64,000 nucleotides of DNA. Source: Flavobacterium branchiarum (GTDB lineage: Bacteria > Bacteroidota > Bacteroidia > Flavobacteriales > Flavobacteriaceae). Where the stretch lies: the NCBI RefSeq assembly GCF_030409845.1, contig NZ_JAUFQQ010000005.1, forward strand, positions 2,170,001 to 2,234,000, in the 5' to 3' direction. Shown in pieces: positions 19,320 to 28,519 of the stretch (position 1 is the stretch's first letter; each line of letters starts with the position of its first letter). The notes under the pieces are model-generated. The model searched no databases and was not told the DNA's origin. It saw nothing but the letters and a program-made list of their open reading frames with translations. Position numbers and translations under genes: made by a program.

Positions 19320-19348
19320 AAGCCGTCATTTTATTAAAATGACGGCTT
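19320..19348 (-). terminator. Hairpin terminator after the T9SS protein gene
   Basis: Near-perfect inverted repeat with arms AAGCCGTCATTTT / AAAATGACGGCTT, 27 bp beyond the stop of the minus-strand gene at 19375. The T-run on the minus strand is short, so efficiency is uncertain. Confidence 0.65.
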
Positions 19349-19374
19349 AGTATTAATGCTACTTTTTTTGGTTA

Positions 19375-20895
19375 TTATTCTTTTACAATCTTTATTGTTT
19401 TTTCTTGCCCTTCAGATTTTACTTTAAGAATATAAATTCCCGTAGCAAGATGTGATAAATCAAGGTCTGAATGCATACTATTAATTTTTTTATCGAAAAT
19501 AACTTTTCCTGAAACGGAGAAAAGAGTCGCTTCATCAATCACCGCTGTATTATCGATACTTAGTGTGTTCTTTACAGGATTAGGATGGTATTTAAAATTA
19601 CTAAGAATAAAATCAGGAGTGGATAGCGTATTTAATTTCGCCGTTACTGCTAGCCTTTCTTTGCTTTCAATTCCATTAATAGTTTGAGAAGCATAATAAG
19701 TTGTACCATCAACTAAAACAGTTGTTGGAGGTAATTGTGTTTCGGTTGTTCTTTTAGTCTTTCCAGAAGGAGAAACTGCATTACTATACCATTTTATGCC
19801 CGTAACTTGAATGTTAATATCTGCAAGCGTTTGCCCCACATTAAAACTTTGAGTGATAGTATTTTTGCCATCAACTAAAGGTGCAGGTGGGGTAACAGTT
19901 AGGTTTAGTATTTCTGATGTACAGAAGTTAGAGTCTCTTACAATTATTTCGTAAGTGTCTGGAGCTAGGTTTGCAAAAACGTTATTCCCTGAAAACTGAT
20001 TTAAAGTAGGTGAAATTGCATAAGTGTATTGATTAGTTCCGCCATTTGCAATAACAGTTATTGTTTGATCTGTAATTGTTGTAGCGGCTGTAATAGCTTT
20101 AGTTTCCTGAATTTGAATATGGTTTATTTCTGAGCATATCCCTGATGCATCTTTAACAAGTACTGTATATTGGCCTGCTGACATATTGTTTATAGTGTAA
20201 AAATTGTTGTTTAAATACACAAAAGCGTCTGGCTTCTCTAGGATAGATAAGTTGTAAGGAGGAGTTCCTCCTGATACAATTGTCATTATTTGTGCATCGC
20301 TGGCTCCATTACATCTTGGCATAGTAGCTACTGACCGTATCTCTAAACGAGGAATGTTTATATCTTGTACAATCATAGTTGTTGTAGCAGTGCAGTTATT
20401 AGAGTCTTTTACGTATACTGTATGACTTCCTGGGCCCATATCATAAAAATAAGGCTCTATTTGATAGTTAGTTCCGTCTTTTGAATACTGATATGAAAAG
20501 GTGCCACCTGAAGCATTTAAAGATGTGACTGATTTGACGCATCCTGAATATTTAACGGTACCATCTAAGGTAAGAGGAGTAGCGCTAACTTTCAATTGGA
20601 AAGATTTTACGATAGCACTAATGCTTCTTTCATTAATAATTTGTGCATAAATAGTAGATGTACCTGTACTCTGAAACGAAGTCGGATTTGGAATTGGATA
20701 AGCGCCTCTGTCAGCATCAAATTTACTAATGTGATAACTAACTGTAGTTTCAGCAGGATTTAAGTTTCCAATTATTTCTGATTCTCGACTAGTTAAATCA
20801 AAAATAGTATTTCCGTCGCAATGCACAATAGGATTGATTTGTGCATAAAAATTAAAGGTTGTAAAAAGTAATAAGTAAAGTAGAGTTCTTTTCAT
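19375..20895 (-). CDS. T9SS-secreted protein with SprB-type repeats
   Basis: 506 residues from the Met at 20895, which gives a clean signal peptide (MKRTLLYLLLFTTFNFYAQ); the longer frame adds ten residues without support. The middle has repeated beta-rich modules with the SprB-repeat flavour (for example VSGGTPPYNLSI and QYTVLVKDASG) at about 190-345. The C-terminal 75 residues are a type A T9SS sorting domain (KYHPNPVKNTLSID, LATGIYILKVKSEG, KTIKIVKE). It is thus exported by the type IX system and probably anchored or released at the surface. The role may be adhesion or gliding-related; no enzyme domain is seen. Confidence 0.88.
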   Translation of the reverse strand: MKRTLLYLLLFTTFNFYAQINPIVHCDGNTIFDLTSRESEIIGNLNPAETTVSYHISKFDADRGAYPIPNPTSFQSTGTSTIYAQIINERSISAIVKSFQLKVSATPLTLDGTVKYSGCVKSVTSLNASGGTFSYQYSKDGTNYQIEPYFYDMGPGSHTVYVKDSNNCTATTTMIVQDINIPRLEIRSVATMPRCNGASDAQIMTIVSGGTPPYNLSILEKPDAFVYLNNNFYTINNMSAGQYTVLVKDASGICSEINHIQIQETKAITAATTITDQTITVIANGGTNQYTYAISPTLNQFSGNNVFANLAPDTYEIIVRDSNFCTSEILNLTVTPPAPLVDGKNTITQSFNVGQTLADINIQVTGIKWYSNAVSPSGKTKRTTETQLPPTTVLVDGTTYYASQTINGIESKERLAVTAKLNTLSTPDFILSNFKYHPNPVKNTLSIDNTAVIDEATLFSVSGKVIFDKKINSMHSDLDLSHLATGIYILKVKSEGQEKTIKIVKE

Positions 20896-20990
20896 ACGTA
20901 TCGATTTGTTAAAATATAGCGACAAATGTACTTAAAAAAACTTTTATTTGTTTATTGTGTTGATATTGTGTATTGTAGTTTTTTGTGAGC

Positions 20991-21428
20991 TTATTTTAGA
21001 TATACATAATGATTATAATAGTCAATAATTGCTTTGCCTTGTAATAGCACATCGGCTCCAATAATGCCATGAACAGGTCTGGCTTTGTATTGACGTAAGG
21101 CTTCGTTTACGTGAGAAAGGTCAAAAATAACCAAAGTAAAATCCAAATCTTTCCAAGATCCAATTTGTAATAAGTTGTTGGAGGCAGTTTGAGTTAACAT
21201 TCCAGTTGCACCAGCCCCTGCAGCTTTTGTTTTGGATGCTTCTGCTCCTAATGAAAATCGTTCGATACTCTCAAATCCTACGCAAGTATTAGAAGCGCCT
21301 GTATCTAAAATGAAATTTCCAGAAACACCATTTATTTTGGCTTTTATCAATAGATGTTGCGTTTTGGTAACTTTGAATTTGATTTTTTTATATTTCTCCT
21401 TTTTGAGAACTTCGTGAAGATTTTCCAT
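20991..21428 (-). CDS. Retropepsin-like clan AA aspartic protease
   Basis: 145 residues in a single retropepsin-like domain. The catalytic motif reads NFILDTGASNTCV (DTGA triad) near residue 41, and the flap-proximal second motif reads GIIGADVL near residue 125. No signal peptide is present, so it is probably cytoplasmic. Such one-domain proteases are common single genes in Flavobacteria with unknown substrates and are not evidence of a retroelement. It is preceded on the same strand by no close partner. Confidence 0.85.
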   Translation of the reverse strand: MENLHEVLKKEKYKKIKFKVTKTQHLLIKAKINGVSGNFILDTGASNTCVGFESIERFSLGAEASKTKAAGAGATGMLTQTASNNLLQIGSWKDLDFTLVIFDLSHVNEALRQYKARPVHGIIGADVLLQGKAIIDYYNHYVYLK

Positions 21429-21723
21429 TATTGTTAGGGATTGAAAACCAAAAATAAACCAATTACACTCAAAAAACTAATGAGCTAGAGGATATAATTT
21501 GTTATTTTAATTTTAGGCTTAGATTGAATCATAATACGTAAAATGAGACTATTGAAAAGATAATTTGGTTTGTTTTAGATTTGTGTACTATGTTGATTTA
21601 CTATTTGTTATGTTTTTATTTAAGGATTTTCTTTAAATTAGCTAATCAGATAAGTGTTTTAAGGATGCTGATGCTGGATGTGATTTGCTAGATCAATAAA
21701 ATAAATTTCTAAAAAAAGTAGTC

Positions 21724-22449
21724 ATGAACGAACAAAACCATACAGTATTCGATCAATATCTTCAAGGTAAAATGAATGTTGAGGAAAGAAACGCTTTTGA
21801 GAAAAAATTATCTGAAGACTCCGATTTTGCTTTAGCATTTGAAAATTTCAAAACTACAAACCTTCAGTTGGAAACTAAATTTGGATACGAACAAGAACAT
21901 GTAGCTCAAAATGAAAAACTAAAACGTGTTTCTGATTCAGATAAAAAGAAGAAGAAAAACAAAGCTACTTCATTAAGGCCTTGGTATTATGCAGTAGTCG
22001 CTTCGGTTGTAGTTTTAATCGCTTTGTTTTATTTTAATTACGATTCAAATCCAGATTTTGAAGATTTTAATCATCAAGAAGAAGCTACATTTAGTGAAAG
22101 AGGAGGGGCGAGTGTAACTTTAAAAGAAACTGAAATAGCATTTAATGCAAGAAAATATAAAGATGCAATTCCGCTTTTTGAAGAAACTTTAAAAAATACT
22201 AAAACACCAGAAATTCAATGTTTCTATGGTATTTCTTTATTAGAAGACGATCAACTTGTAAAAGCCGAAGCAGTTTTTAATGAATTAAAATCGGGAACAT
22301 CGCCTTATAAAGACAAGGCATTGTGGAATTTGGCATTGTTGAAATTAAAACAGAAAGATTATATTGCTTGTAAAGAAAATTTAGAGGCGATTTCTCAAGA
22401 TTATGAAGGATATGATGATGTACAAGAATTACTGAATGAGTTGGATTAA
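21724..22449 (+). CDS. Membrane-anchored TPR protein
   Basis: 241 residues. The N-terminal 70 residues (HTVFDQYLQGKMNVEERNAFEKKL) resemble the cytoplasmic helical region of anti-sigma-like Bacteroidota proteins. One transmembrane helix follows (about 87-105, AVVASVVVLIALFYF), and the periplasmic part has TPR-like helices (about 135-235: FNARKYKDAIPLFEETL, DKALWNLALLKLKQKDY). This suggests a scaffold or envelope stress adaptor. No sigma factor gene is adjacent, so an anti-sigma role is unproven. Confidence 0.78.
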   Translation: MNEQNHTVFDQYLQGKMNVEERNAFEKKLSEDSDFALAFENFKTTNLQLETKFGYEQEHVAQNEKLKRVSDSDKKKKKNKATSLRPWYYAVVASVVVLIALFYFNYDSNPDFEDFNHQEEATFSERGGASVTLKETEIAFNARKYKDAIPLFEETLKNTKTPEIQCFYGISLLEDDQLVKAEAVFNELKSGTSPYKDKALWNLALLKLKQKDYIACKENLEAISQDYEGYDDVQELLNELD

Positions 22450-22648
22450 AAATAAATCTTTGGGTATAATTCAAAACAAATATAATTTGGCACAAATTAG
22501 ACAGACTCGTTATCAGTGTTTTAATTTATGTAAGTTTGTTTTTAAATATAATTTTCCTTTATTAGAAAGGCAATATTTTGTCTAAAGCAATGACAAGTAA
22601 AATAGTAAAGTGAGAATTATTGTTCTTTCTTTAGTAATTGTAATCAAA

Positions 22649-22680
22649 TTGGGAAAGTTTTTATTATTGTCGTAATTTTG
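22649..22680 (+). promoter_or_regulatory. Candidate promoter of the TatD-family gene
   Basis: TTG (22649-22651), 21-base spacer, TAATTTTG (22673-22680). Initiation about seven bases downstream would give a very short leader before the TTG start codon at 22700, supporting that start. Confidence 0.6.
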
Positions 22681-22699
22681 GCCTTTTAAAATTATACAA

Positions 22700-23479
22700 T
22701 TGAATCCAAATACAATTATTACCGATACACATACCCATTTGTACTCCGAAGAATTCGATCAAGATCGTGATGAAATGATTCAAAGAGCAATAAATGCAGG
22801 TGTTTCTCGTTTTTTTATACCTGCAATCGATGCCGCTTGTACACAATCTATGTACGATTTGGAACAAAATTATCCAGATAATGTTTTCCTAATGATGGGA
22901 TTGCATCCTACTTATGTAAAAGATAATTATTTAGAAGAGCTAAAACATGTAGAAACAGAATTAGCCAAACGAAAGTTTTATGCGGTTGGAGAAATCGGAA
23001 TCGATTTGTATTGGGACAAAACACATCTTAAGGAGCAACAAATTGCTTTTAGAACACAAATTCAATGGGCAAAACAATATAAATTGCCAATTGTGATTCA
23101 TTGTCGCGAGGCATTTGATCCTATTTTTGAAATCTTGGAAGAAGAAAAATCAGATGATTTGTTTGGGATTTTTCATTGCTTTACAGGAACTTATGAGCAA
23201 GCATTACAAGCGATATCTTATAATATGAAGCTTGGAATTGGTGGTGTAGTAACTTTTAAAAATGGAAAAATCGATCAGTTTTTGAATCAAATTGATTTAA
23301 AACATATAGTGTTAGAGACAGATTCTCCTTATTTGGCACCGATTCCTTTTCGCGGCAAGCGAAATGAAAGTAGCTATTTGGTGAACGTTGTGGCTAAATT
23401 AGCCGATATATACGACGTTTCAGAAGAAGAAATAGCAACAATAACAACCCAGAACTCAAAAGATGTTTTTGGGATTTAA
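22700..23479 (+). CDS. TatD-family metal-dependent hydrolase
   Basis: 259 residues with a TTG start. Metal-binding residues are visible: THTHLY (His11, His13), GEIGID (Glu), VIHCREA (His), GIFHCF (His) and LETDSPYLAP (Asp). TatD proteins are TIM-barrel nucleases acting on DNA 3' ends or on D-tyrosyl-type substrates; the exact substrate here is not known. No in-frame ATG lies between the promoter and the first His motif, which forces the TTG choice. It is followed by the acyltransferase gene after 65 bp. Confidence 0.92.
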   Translation: MNPNTIITDTHTHLYSEEFDQDRDEMIQRAINAGVSRFFIPAIDAACTQSMYDLEQNYPDNVFLMMGLHPTYVKDNYLEELKHVETELAKRKFYAVGEIGIDLYWDKTHLKEQQIAFRTQIQWAKQYKLPIVIHCREAFDPIFEILEEEKSDDLFGIFHCFTGTYEQALQAISYNMKLGIGGVVTFKNGKIDQFLNQIDLKHIVLETDSPYLAPIPFRGKRNESSYLVNVVAKLADIYDVSEEEIATITTQNSKDVFGI

Positions 23480-23544
23480 CTTAGAACATATGATACTTTA
23501 ATTTTTTTTTTGTTCATTTGTCCACTTAAATATAGATATTAATA

Positions 23545-24681
23545 ATGCAGAAATTTGATGCAATTCGACCGTTTTATGATTCAGAAGTAAATGAAGCCCT
23601 TCATGGCGTGGCAAATCACCCGATTATGAAAGCCATGATGAATTTTTCATTTCCAGAGTTAGAAGACGAAGTTTGGAAGGAACAATTGAAGAGAACTCAC
23701 TCTATTCGTGATTTTCAGTGCAATTTTATTTATCAGACAATTCAAAAAGTTCTTGAAAGAAGCTCAGAAGGATTAACGACTTCGGGATTTGAGAAACTTG
23801 AAAAAAACACTTCTTATTTATTTGTTTCTAATCATAGAGACATACTTTTAGATACCACATTATTAAATGTTTGCTTATTCGAGCACGGTTTAGTAATGAC
23901 AGCTTCGGCAATTGGAGATAATTTAGTTAAAAAGTCATTCTTAAACATATTGGCTAAATTAAATCGTAATTTCTTAGTTCTTCGTGGACTTTCACCTCGT
24001 GAAATGTTACAAAGTTCTAAGTTATTATCGGAGTATATCGGGCATTTATTGTTCCGTGAAAACCGTTCCGTTTGGATCGCACAACGTGAAGGAAGAACTA
24101 AAGACGGTAATGATGTTACAAATCCTGGTGTTTTAAAAATGTTAGGAATGGGATCAGACGAAGCTAACCTGATGGATTATTTCAAGAAAATGAAAATAGT
24201 TCCTATTTCTATTTCGTATGAATATGATCCGACTGATGCTTTAAAGATGCCACAATTAATGGCAGAAGCAAATAACGAGATTTACATTAAAGAGAAAAAT
24301 GAAGATTTCATGACCATTTTAAGTGGTATCATGGGAACTAAAAAAAGAATACATATTTCTGTTGGTGATGTTTTGGATAAAGAAATTGATCAAATTGCCT
24401 CAGAGAATGACAGTGTAAATAAACAAATTCAAGCATTGGCACAGGTTATAGATGATTCAATATTGAAGAACTATAAATTATGGCCAACTAATTATATTGC
24501 ATACGACATCGTAAATAAGACAGATAAGTTTTCGCATTTGTATAAAGAAAGCGAAAAATCATTATTCGAGCGTCGTTTAGAAATGCGTATTGGAAATGAT
24601 AATCCAATTGCTGTGCAAGGGATTTTGGCAATGTATGCAAATCCAGTTGTAAATAAATTAAAATACGGAGATGCCATCTAA
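23545..24681 (+). CDS. Glycerol-3-phosphate/1-acylglycerol-phosphate acyltransferase-like
   Basis: 378 residues with a PlsC/PlsB-type acyltransferase domain. The HX4D catalytic motif appears as SNHRDILLDTTLL near residues 96-108; the later RNFLVLRGLS and IAQREGRTKDG stretches match the second and third blocks of the family. No clear membrane span is present, so it is probably peripheral. Substrate specificity is uncertain. It overlaps the downstream asparaginase gene by 11 bp, so the two are translationally linked. Confidence 0.82.
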   Translation: MQKFDAIRPFYDSEVNEALHGVANHPIMKAMMNFSFPELEDEVWKEQLKRTHSIRDFQCNFIYQTIQKVLERSSEGLTTSGFEKLEKNTSYLFVSNHRDILLDTTLLNVCLFEHGLVMTASAIGDNLVKKSFLNILAKLNRNFLVLRGLSPREMLQSSKLLSEYIGHLLFRENRSVWIAQREGRTKDGNDVTNPGVLKMLGMGSDEANLMDYFKKMKIVPISISYEYDPTDALKMPQLMAEANNEIYIKEKNEDFMTILSGIMGTKKRIHISVGDVLDKEIDQIASENDSVNKQIQALAQVIDDSILKNYKLWPTNYIAYDIVNKTDKFSHLYKESEKSLFERRLEMRIGNDNPIAVQGILAMYANPVVNKLKYGDAI

Positions 24682-25702
24682 AGCCAAAATACTTTTAATT
24701 TATACCGGAGGAACTATCGGTATGAGTAAAGATTTTGAGACTGGAGCGCTCAAAGCCTTCAACTTTAATAAATTATTACAGAAAATTCCGGAGCTGAAAC
24801 AATTGGATTGTGAAATCGAAACGGTTTCTTATGACAATCCTATTGATTCATCGAATATGAATCCGGAGCATTGGACAGAAATTGCCACAATCATAGAGGA
24901 GAATTACAATTCTTTTGATGGATTTGTGGTTTTACACGGTTCGGATACCATGTCTTATTCGGCATCGGCACTGAGCTTTATGCTCGAAAACTTAGCAAAA
25001 CCAGTCATTTTTACAGGATCGCAATTGCCAATTGGTGATTTACGAACAGATGCTAAAGAAAATTTAATTACAGCAATTCAGATTGCTTCATTGCAGCAAG
25101 ATGGAAAACCTGTAATTAATGAAGTCTGCTTGTATTTTGAATACAAATTATACCGCGGTAACCGAACTTCTAAAGTAAACGCGGAACATTTTAGAGCTTT
25201 TACGGCTCCAAATTATCCTGAATTGGTTGAATCTGGAGTGCACTTAAAATTAAACAGACATTTGTTTCTTCCTATAAAAACAGATGCCAAATTGATAGTT
25301 CATAAAAAACTAGACAATCATGTCGCTATCATAAAAATGTTTCCTGGAATGAGCGAAATTGTTTTTGCAGGAATACTAACAATTCCAGGCTTAAAAGGGA
25401 TTGTTTTAGAAACGTATGGATCTGGAAATGCACCAACAGAAGATTGGTTCCTGAATGCCATTAAAAAAGCAATTCACGCAGGTATACATATCGTAAATGT
25501 AACTCAATGTTCAGGCGGAAGTGTGAATATGGGACAATACGAAACAAGTACGGAACTGAAGCAACTGGGGATTATCTCTGGAAAAGATATCACAACCGAA
25601 GCTGCAATTACAAAACTAATGTATTTGTTGGGACACGGAATTGAACCAAAAAACTTCAAGACCGTTTTCGAAACCGCTTTGCGAGGCGAAATCTCTATTT
25701 AA
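24671..25702 (+). CDS. Type I L-asparaginase
   Basis: 343 residues. Both catalytic threonine blocks are present: YTGGTIGM (Thr at 12-15) and VLHGSDTMSYSA (about 92-103), plus the GSQLPIGDLRTDAKENL segment with the catalytic lysine. No signal peptide is present, consistent with the cytoplasmic type I (AnsA-like) enzyme. It hydrolyses asparagine to aspartate and ammonia. The start overlaps the end of the acyltransferase gene. Confidence 0.93.
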   Translation: MPSKAKILLIYTGGTIGMSKDFETGALKAFNFNKLLQKIPELKQLDCEIETVSYDNPIDSSNMNPEHWTEIATIIEENYNSFDGFVVLHGSDTMSYSASALSFMLENLAKPVIFTGSQLPIGDLRTDAKENLITAIQIASLQQDGKPVINEVCLYFEYKLYRGNRTSKVNAEHFRAFTAPNYPELVESGVHLKLNRHLFLPIKTDAKLIVHKKLDNHVAIIKMFPGMSEIVFAGILTIPGLKGIVLETYGSGNAPTEDWFLNAIKKAIHAGIHIVNVTQCSGGSVNMGQYETSTELKQLGIISGKDITTEAAITKLMYLLGHGIEPKNFKTVFETALRGEISI

Positions 25703-25713
25703 ATCTTTGTCTT

Positions 25714-25860
25714 GACACATAGAGATATAGTTTTTTGAATTTTTTTTTGAATTCATAAAAAGCTTACTTTACTACATAGCGAGCTTATGTGTTTTTATGT
25801 AGAAGTAAAACGACTTTTTAGTCTATTTTTTTTCTATGTTGCTATGTGTTAAAAATAATT
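25714..25860. repeat. ACACATAG palindromic repeat element (copy 1)
   Basis: An approximately 145-bp intergenic element bounded by ACACATAGAGATATAG and CTATGTTGCTATGTGTTAAA, with an internal TACATAGCGAGCTTATGTG hairpin and a conserved stretch (AAGTAAAACGACTTTTTAG). It matches the elements at 33.1 and 58.4 kb over most of its length. It lies in the gap between convergent asparaginase and MFS genes. Confidence 0.8.
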
Positions 25861-25922
25861 TTAAATTGAATTAGAAAAATCTCAGTAATTTAATTTTCCT
25901 AACTGAGATGTTTCAAAAGAGC

Positions 25923-27155
25923 TTACGATTTATAACGTACAGAGCAAGTTTCTATATCTTCTGATACCTTGTGACTTTTGTAGTATACATAAACAATCAC
26001 CGAAATAATACATATTATTCCCTGTATTGCAACCGTGTGGCGTACTCCAAGTGTGTGAGAAACATACCCAATTATTAAACTTCCCACAGGAATCATTCCT
26101 TGATAAGCCATTAGGTAGTAGCTAATACTTCTAGAACGCATATTAACTGTGCTTTGAGTTTGGATGTATATATTTATCGATGAAGTTTGGGCCATCATCC
26201 CGACACCGCTTAATCCCATACAAATGAGCGCTATCGTTAAGCTGTTAGAATACGCTAGAATAATAATACTAAAACCCATTAAAAGACTGGCCGCTATCAT
26301 TATTTTATTCATGTTTTTTGCCGTTTTTAAATTGGCAAGGTAAATTGCCGATAGGATAGAACCAATACCAGCAGCGCTTTCAAACCAACTAAACGTTTCG
26401 GCATTACCACTAAAAATGTCTTTCGCAAAAACAGGCATCAGTGTATTGAAGGAAATAACAAACAAGCTACTGCACATTAACATCAAAAGCATTCTTGCCA
26501 TTTCTCTTTCTTTTTTTACATAATCCCAACCTTCGATAAAGTCTTCAAGCATTTTGAGTTTATCAGTTGCTTTAATGTGAGGCGTCATCTTCATCATTAA
26601 TAAAGAAACTATAACCGGAATATAACTTAGGAAGTTTCCAATAAAACAGATGTCTTCACCATATTGATGCAAAATAATTCCAGCCAAAGCAGGACCTGCA
26701 ATTCGGGCAAAGTTATTCAGAGTTGAATTTAGGGCTACAGCATTTGGTAAATCTTCTTTATTATCAACAATGTCAATCATCATTGTTTGTCTGCAGGTCA
26801 TGTCAAATGCATTTATTATTCCCTGAAAAAGACTCAATGCTAAGATGTAGTTGATGTTGTATATTTTTAGATAAATAAGCAAAGCCAATGCACCAGCCTG
26901 AAACATTGCCAAAGATTGCAAAATAATCATGCTACGGTGTCTGTCGTAACGGCCAATAATACTTCCGGCTAAAGGAGCTAGAAACAAAGAAGGAATCATA
27001 CTTAAAAAAGTAGCCAATCCTAATAAAAATACCGATCCAGATATGCTATAAACCATCCAACTCACGGCTGTTTTTTGAAGCCATGTCCCAATTACCGATA
27101 CTGATTGTCCGTAAAAGAATAATTTGAAGTTTTTTGATTTTAACGCTTTAAACAT
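25923..27155 (-). CDS. MFS transporter (EntS/MFS_3-like exporter)
   Basis: 410 residues with about 12 hydrophobic helices. The start has the GQSVSVIGTWLQKTAVSWMVY pattern of MFS_3 and EntS-type exporters (split by the loop in the middle), and a motif A-like GSIIGRYDRHR lies near residue 65. These proteins typically export siderophores or drugs. It is divergent from a LysR gene with a 90-bp shared control region, so it is probably regulated by it. The substrate is not predictable. Confidence 0.88.
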   Translation of the reverse strand: MFKALKSKNFKLFFYGQSVSVIGTWLQKTAVSWMVYSISGSVFLLGLATFLSMIPSLFLAPLAGSIIGRYDRHRSMIILQSLAMFQAGALALLIYLKIYNINYILALSLFQGIINAFDMTCRQTMMIDIVDNKEDLPNAVALNSTLNNFARIAGPALAGIILHQYGEDICFIGNFLSYIPVIVSLLMMKMTPHIKATDKLKMLEDFIEGWDYVKKEREMARMLLMLMCSSLFVISFNTLMPVFAKDIFSGNAETFSWFESAAGIGSILSAIYLANLKTAKNMNKIMIAASLLMGFSIIILAYSNSLTIALICMGLSGVGMMAQTSSINIYIQTQSTVNMRSRSISYYLMAYQGMIPVGSLIIGYVSHTLGVRHTVAIQGIICIISVIVYVYYKSHKVSEDIETCSVRYKS

Positions 27156-27219
27156 GATGCTGAATATTTTTTACAAAGGTCGGAATTATGATTTCATTAG
27201 AAAAATTAATAATTTTACT

Positions 27220-27242
27220 GATAATGATTAGTATAACTTATC
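27220..27242. promoter_or_regulatory. Possible LysR operator between MFS and LysR genes
   Basis: An inverted repeat GATAA (27220-27224) ... TTATC (27238-27242) with a 13-base centre fits the T-N11-A type spacing used by LysR proteins. It abuts the LysR start codon at 27246, consistent with autoregulation and control of the divergent exporter. This is inference from position and symmetry. Confidence 0.35.
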
Positions 27243-27245
27243 GAT

Positions 27246-28118
27246 ATGGAAATTTATCAATTGCAATATTTTATTAAAACAGCCGAGGTACTTCACTTTA
27301 CTAAAGCGGCTGAGTTGTGTTTTGTAACCCAATCGGGATTGTCACAACAAATAAAAAAACTCGAAGAAGAACTCGGAATGCCTTTGTTTGTAAGGATTGG
27401 AAAAAAGGTGCAACTCACCGAAGCTGGCTCTGTTTTCTTGATTCATGCCAAGCAGGTAATAGAAAGTGTGCAGAGTAGCAAGCAGGCGATTGATGATTTA
27501 AACGAAATGATTGGTGGCGAATTACGAATTGGAGTAACCTATATTTTCGGACTTTTGGTTTTGCCAATTGTCAATTTATTTGCCAGGACATATCCGAATT
27601 TAAAGATTGTAGTTGAATATGGAACTACAGAACCCATGCAGAAAAAACTATTGAATAATGAGCTAGACTTGGTTTTATTAATTTCTTCATATGAAATAGA
27701 AGAGCCATTTCATAAAGTTCCATTGTTTACTTCTAATCTGGTCATGGCGGTTTCTAAATCGCATGAATTGGCAACTTTAGATACAATTGCCTTTAAAGAA
27801 ATTGAAAATATTCCGCTTATTTTACCAGCAAGAGGATTTAATTCCAGAGAATTTTTGGATGATTTGTTTATAAAGAATAATATGAAACCTCGAGTTTCTA
27901 TAGAGTTAAATGCAATACATGCCTTATTTCGATTGGTAGAAGGAGGACATTGGGCGACAGTAGTAACAGAAAAAGCCCTAAAAGGCTGGGATAATCTTAA
28001 AGCAATTCAGATAACGGGAGTAGCCACCAAGAGAGATTCGTTTATGTTAACGATAGGAGGAGCATACCAAAAAAAGGCAGTAAAGCTTTTTGTAGAAGAA
28101 TTTAGGAAAAGTATGTAA
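27246..28118 (+). CDS. LysR-family transcriptional regulator
   Basis: 290 residues. The N-terminal winged helix-turn-helix is textbook (YFIKTAEVLHFTKAAELC, VTQSGLSQQIKKLEEELG, 8-45), followed by a substrate-binding domain of two periplasmic-binding-like lobes (about 88-290, with the usual GELRIGVTYIFG opening). It probably controls the divergent MFS exporter. The closest named relatives by appearance are CynR/OxyR-like regulators; the inducer is unknown. Confidence 0.93.
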   Translation: MEIYQLQYFIKTAEVLHFTKAAELCFVTQSGLSQQIKKLEEELGMPLFVRIGKKVQLTEAGSVFLIHAKQVIESVQSSKQAIDDLNEMIGGELRIGVTYIFGLLVLPIVNLFARTYPNLKIVVEYGTTEPMQKKLLNNELDLVLLISSYEIEEPFHKVPLFTSNLVMAVSKSHELATLDTIAFKEIENIPLILPARGFNSREFLDDLFIKNNMKPRVSIELNAIHALFRLVEGGHWATVVTEKALKGWDNLKAIQITGVATKRDSFMLTIGGAYQKKAVKLFVEEFRKSM

Positions 28119-28177
28119 GGATTAGTTGATTTTATTTTAATAGTTCAGTTTTTTTCGTGTTATTTGCAATCCTAATT

Positions 28178-28262
28178 AGAGAGGTGGCCGAGTGGCTGAA
28201 GGCGCACGCTTGGAAAGCGTGTATATGGCAACATATCGTGGGTTCGAATCCCATCCTCTCTG
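28178..28262 (+). tRNA. tRNA-Ser (anticodon GGA)
   Basis: Acceptor arms AGAGAGG (28178-28184) and CCTCTCT (28255-28261) pair perfectly, with G73 at 28262. The D-arm has GGCCGAGTGG, the anticodon stem is CACGC/GCGTG with loop TTGGAAA (GGA at 28212-28214), a long variable arm typical of class II tRNAs follows, and the T-arm reads GGGTTCGAATCCC. CCA is not encoded. The gene marks the left edge of an accessory stretch. Confidence 0.97.
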
Positions 28263-28519
28263 CAATATTATCTGTTTTTTAGGCTGATGTGATTTTTGTA
28301 CCCAATTTCATACCCAGTTTTGTAAGATTGTAAAGAGATGTTTTATAGATTATTATAAAAAAGCCAACTGAACAGTTGGCTTTTTTTATCTAATATTTGA
28401 ATGGTAATTATATTTTAAATAGGTTAATTTTTATTGATTTGTTTAACATGACTGTGATAACGTGTTAACTTTTTTCTGTTTTTTTAACATGATAAGATAA
28501 ACGTGTCAACAAAATTGAA
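28263..28519. other. Gap after tRNA-Ser with ACCCA direct repeats and a hairpin
   Basis: Two TACCCA words (within 28295-28316) lie about 35-55 bp past the tRNA. A GC-poor palindrome with GCCAACT / AGTTGGC arms and T-run (28357-28387) acts as a terminator. The rest, to the Fic remnant at 28520, is AT-rich, with repeated AACATGA/AACGTGTTAAC-like words. No integrase gene is visible here. Confidence 0.6.
28357..28387. terminator. Intrinsic terminator downstream of tRNA-Ser
   Basis: Arms AAGCCAACT / AGTTGGCTT with a four-base loop; A-run before and T-run after, so it works on both strands. It would end the tRNA transcript. Confidence 0.85.

Noticed and set aside
20991-21428. Retroelement protease
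   Set aside because: The retropepsin-like domain is a stand-alone bacterial clan AA protein; no reverse transcriptase or integrase is present.
28263-28519. Integrase or attachment pair next to tRNA-Ser
   Set aside because: No tyrosine recombinase frame and no second copy of the tRNA 3' end can be seen within the window; only the boundary change is reported.
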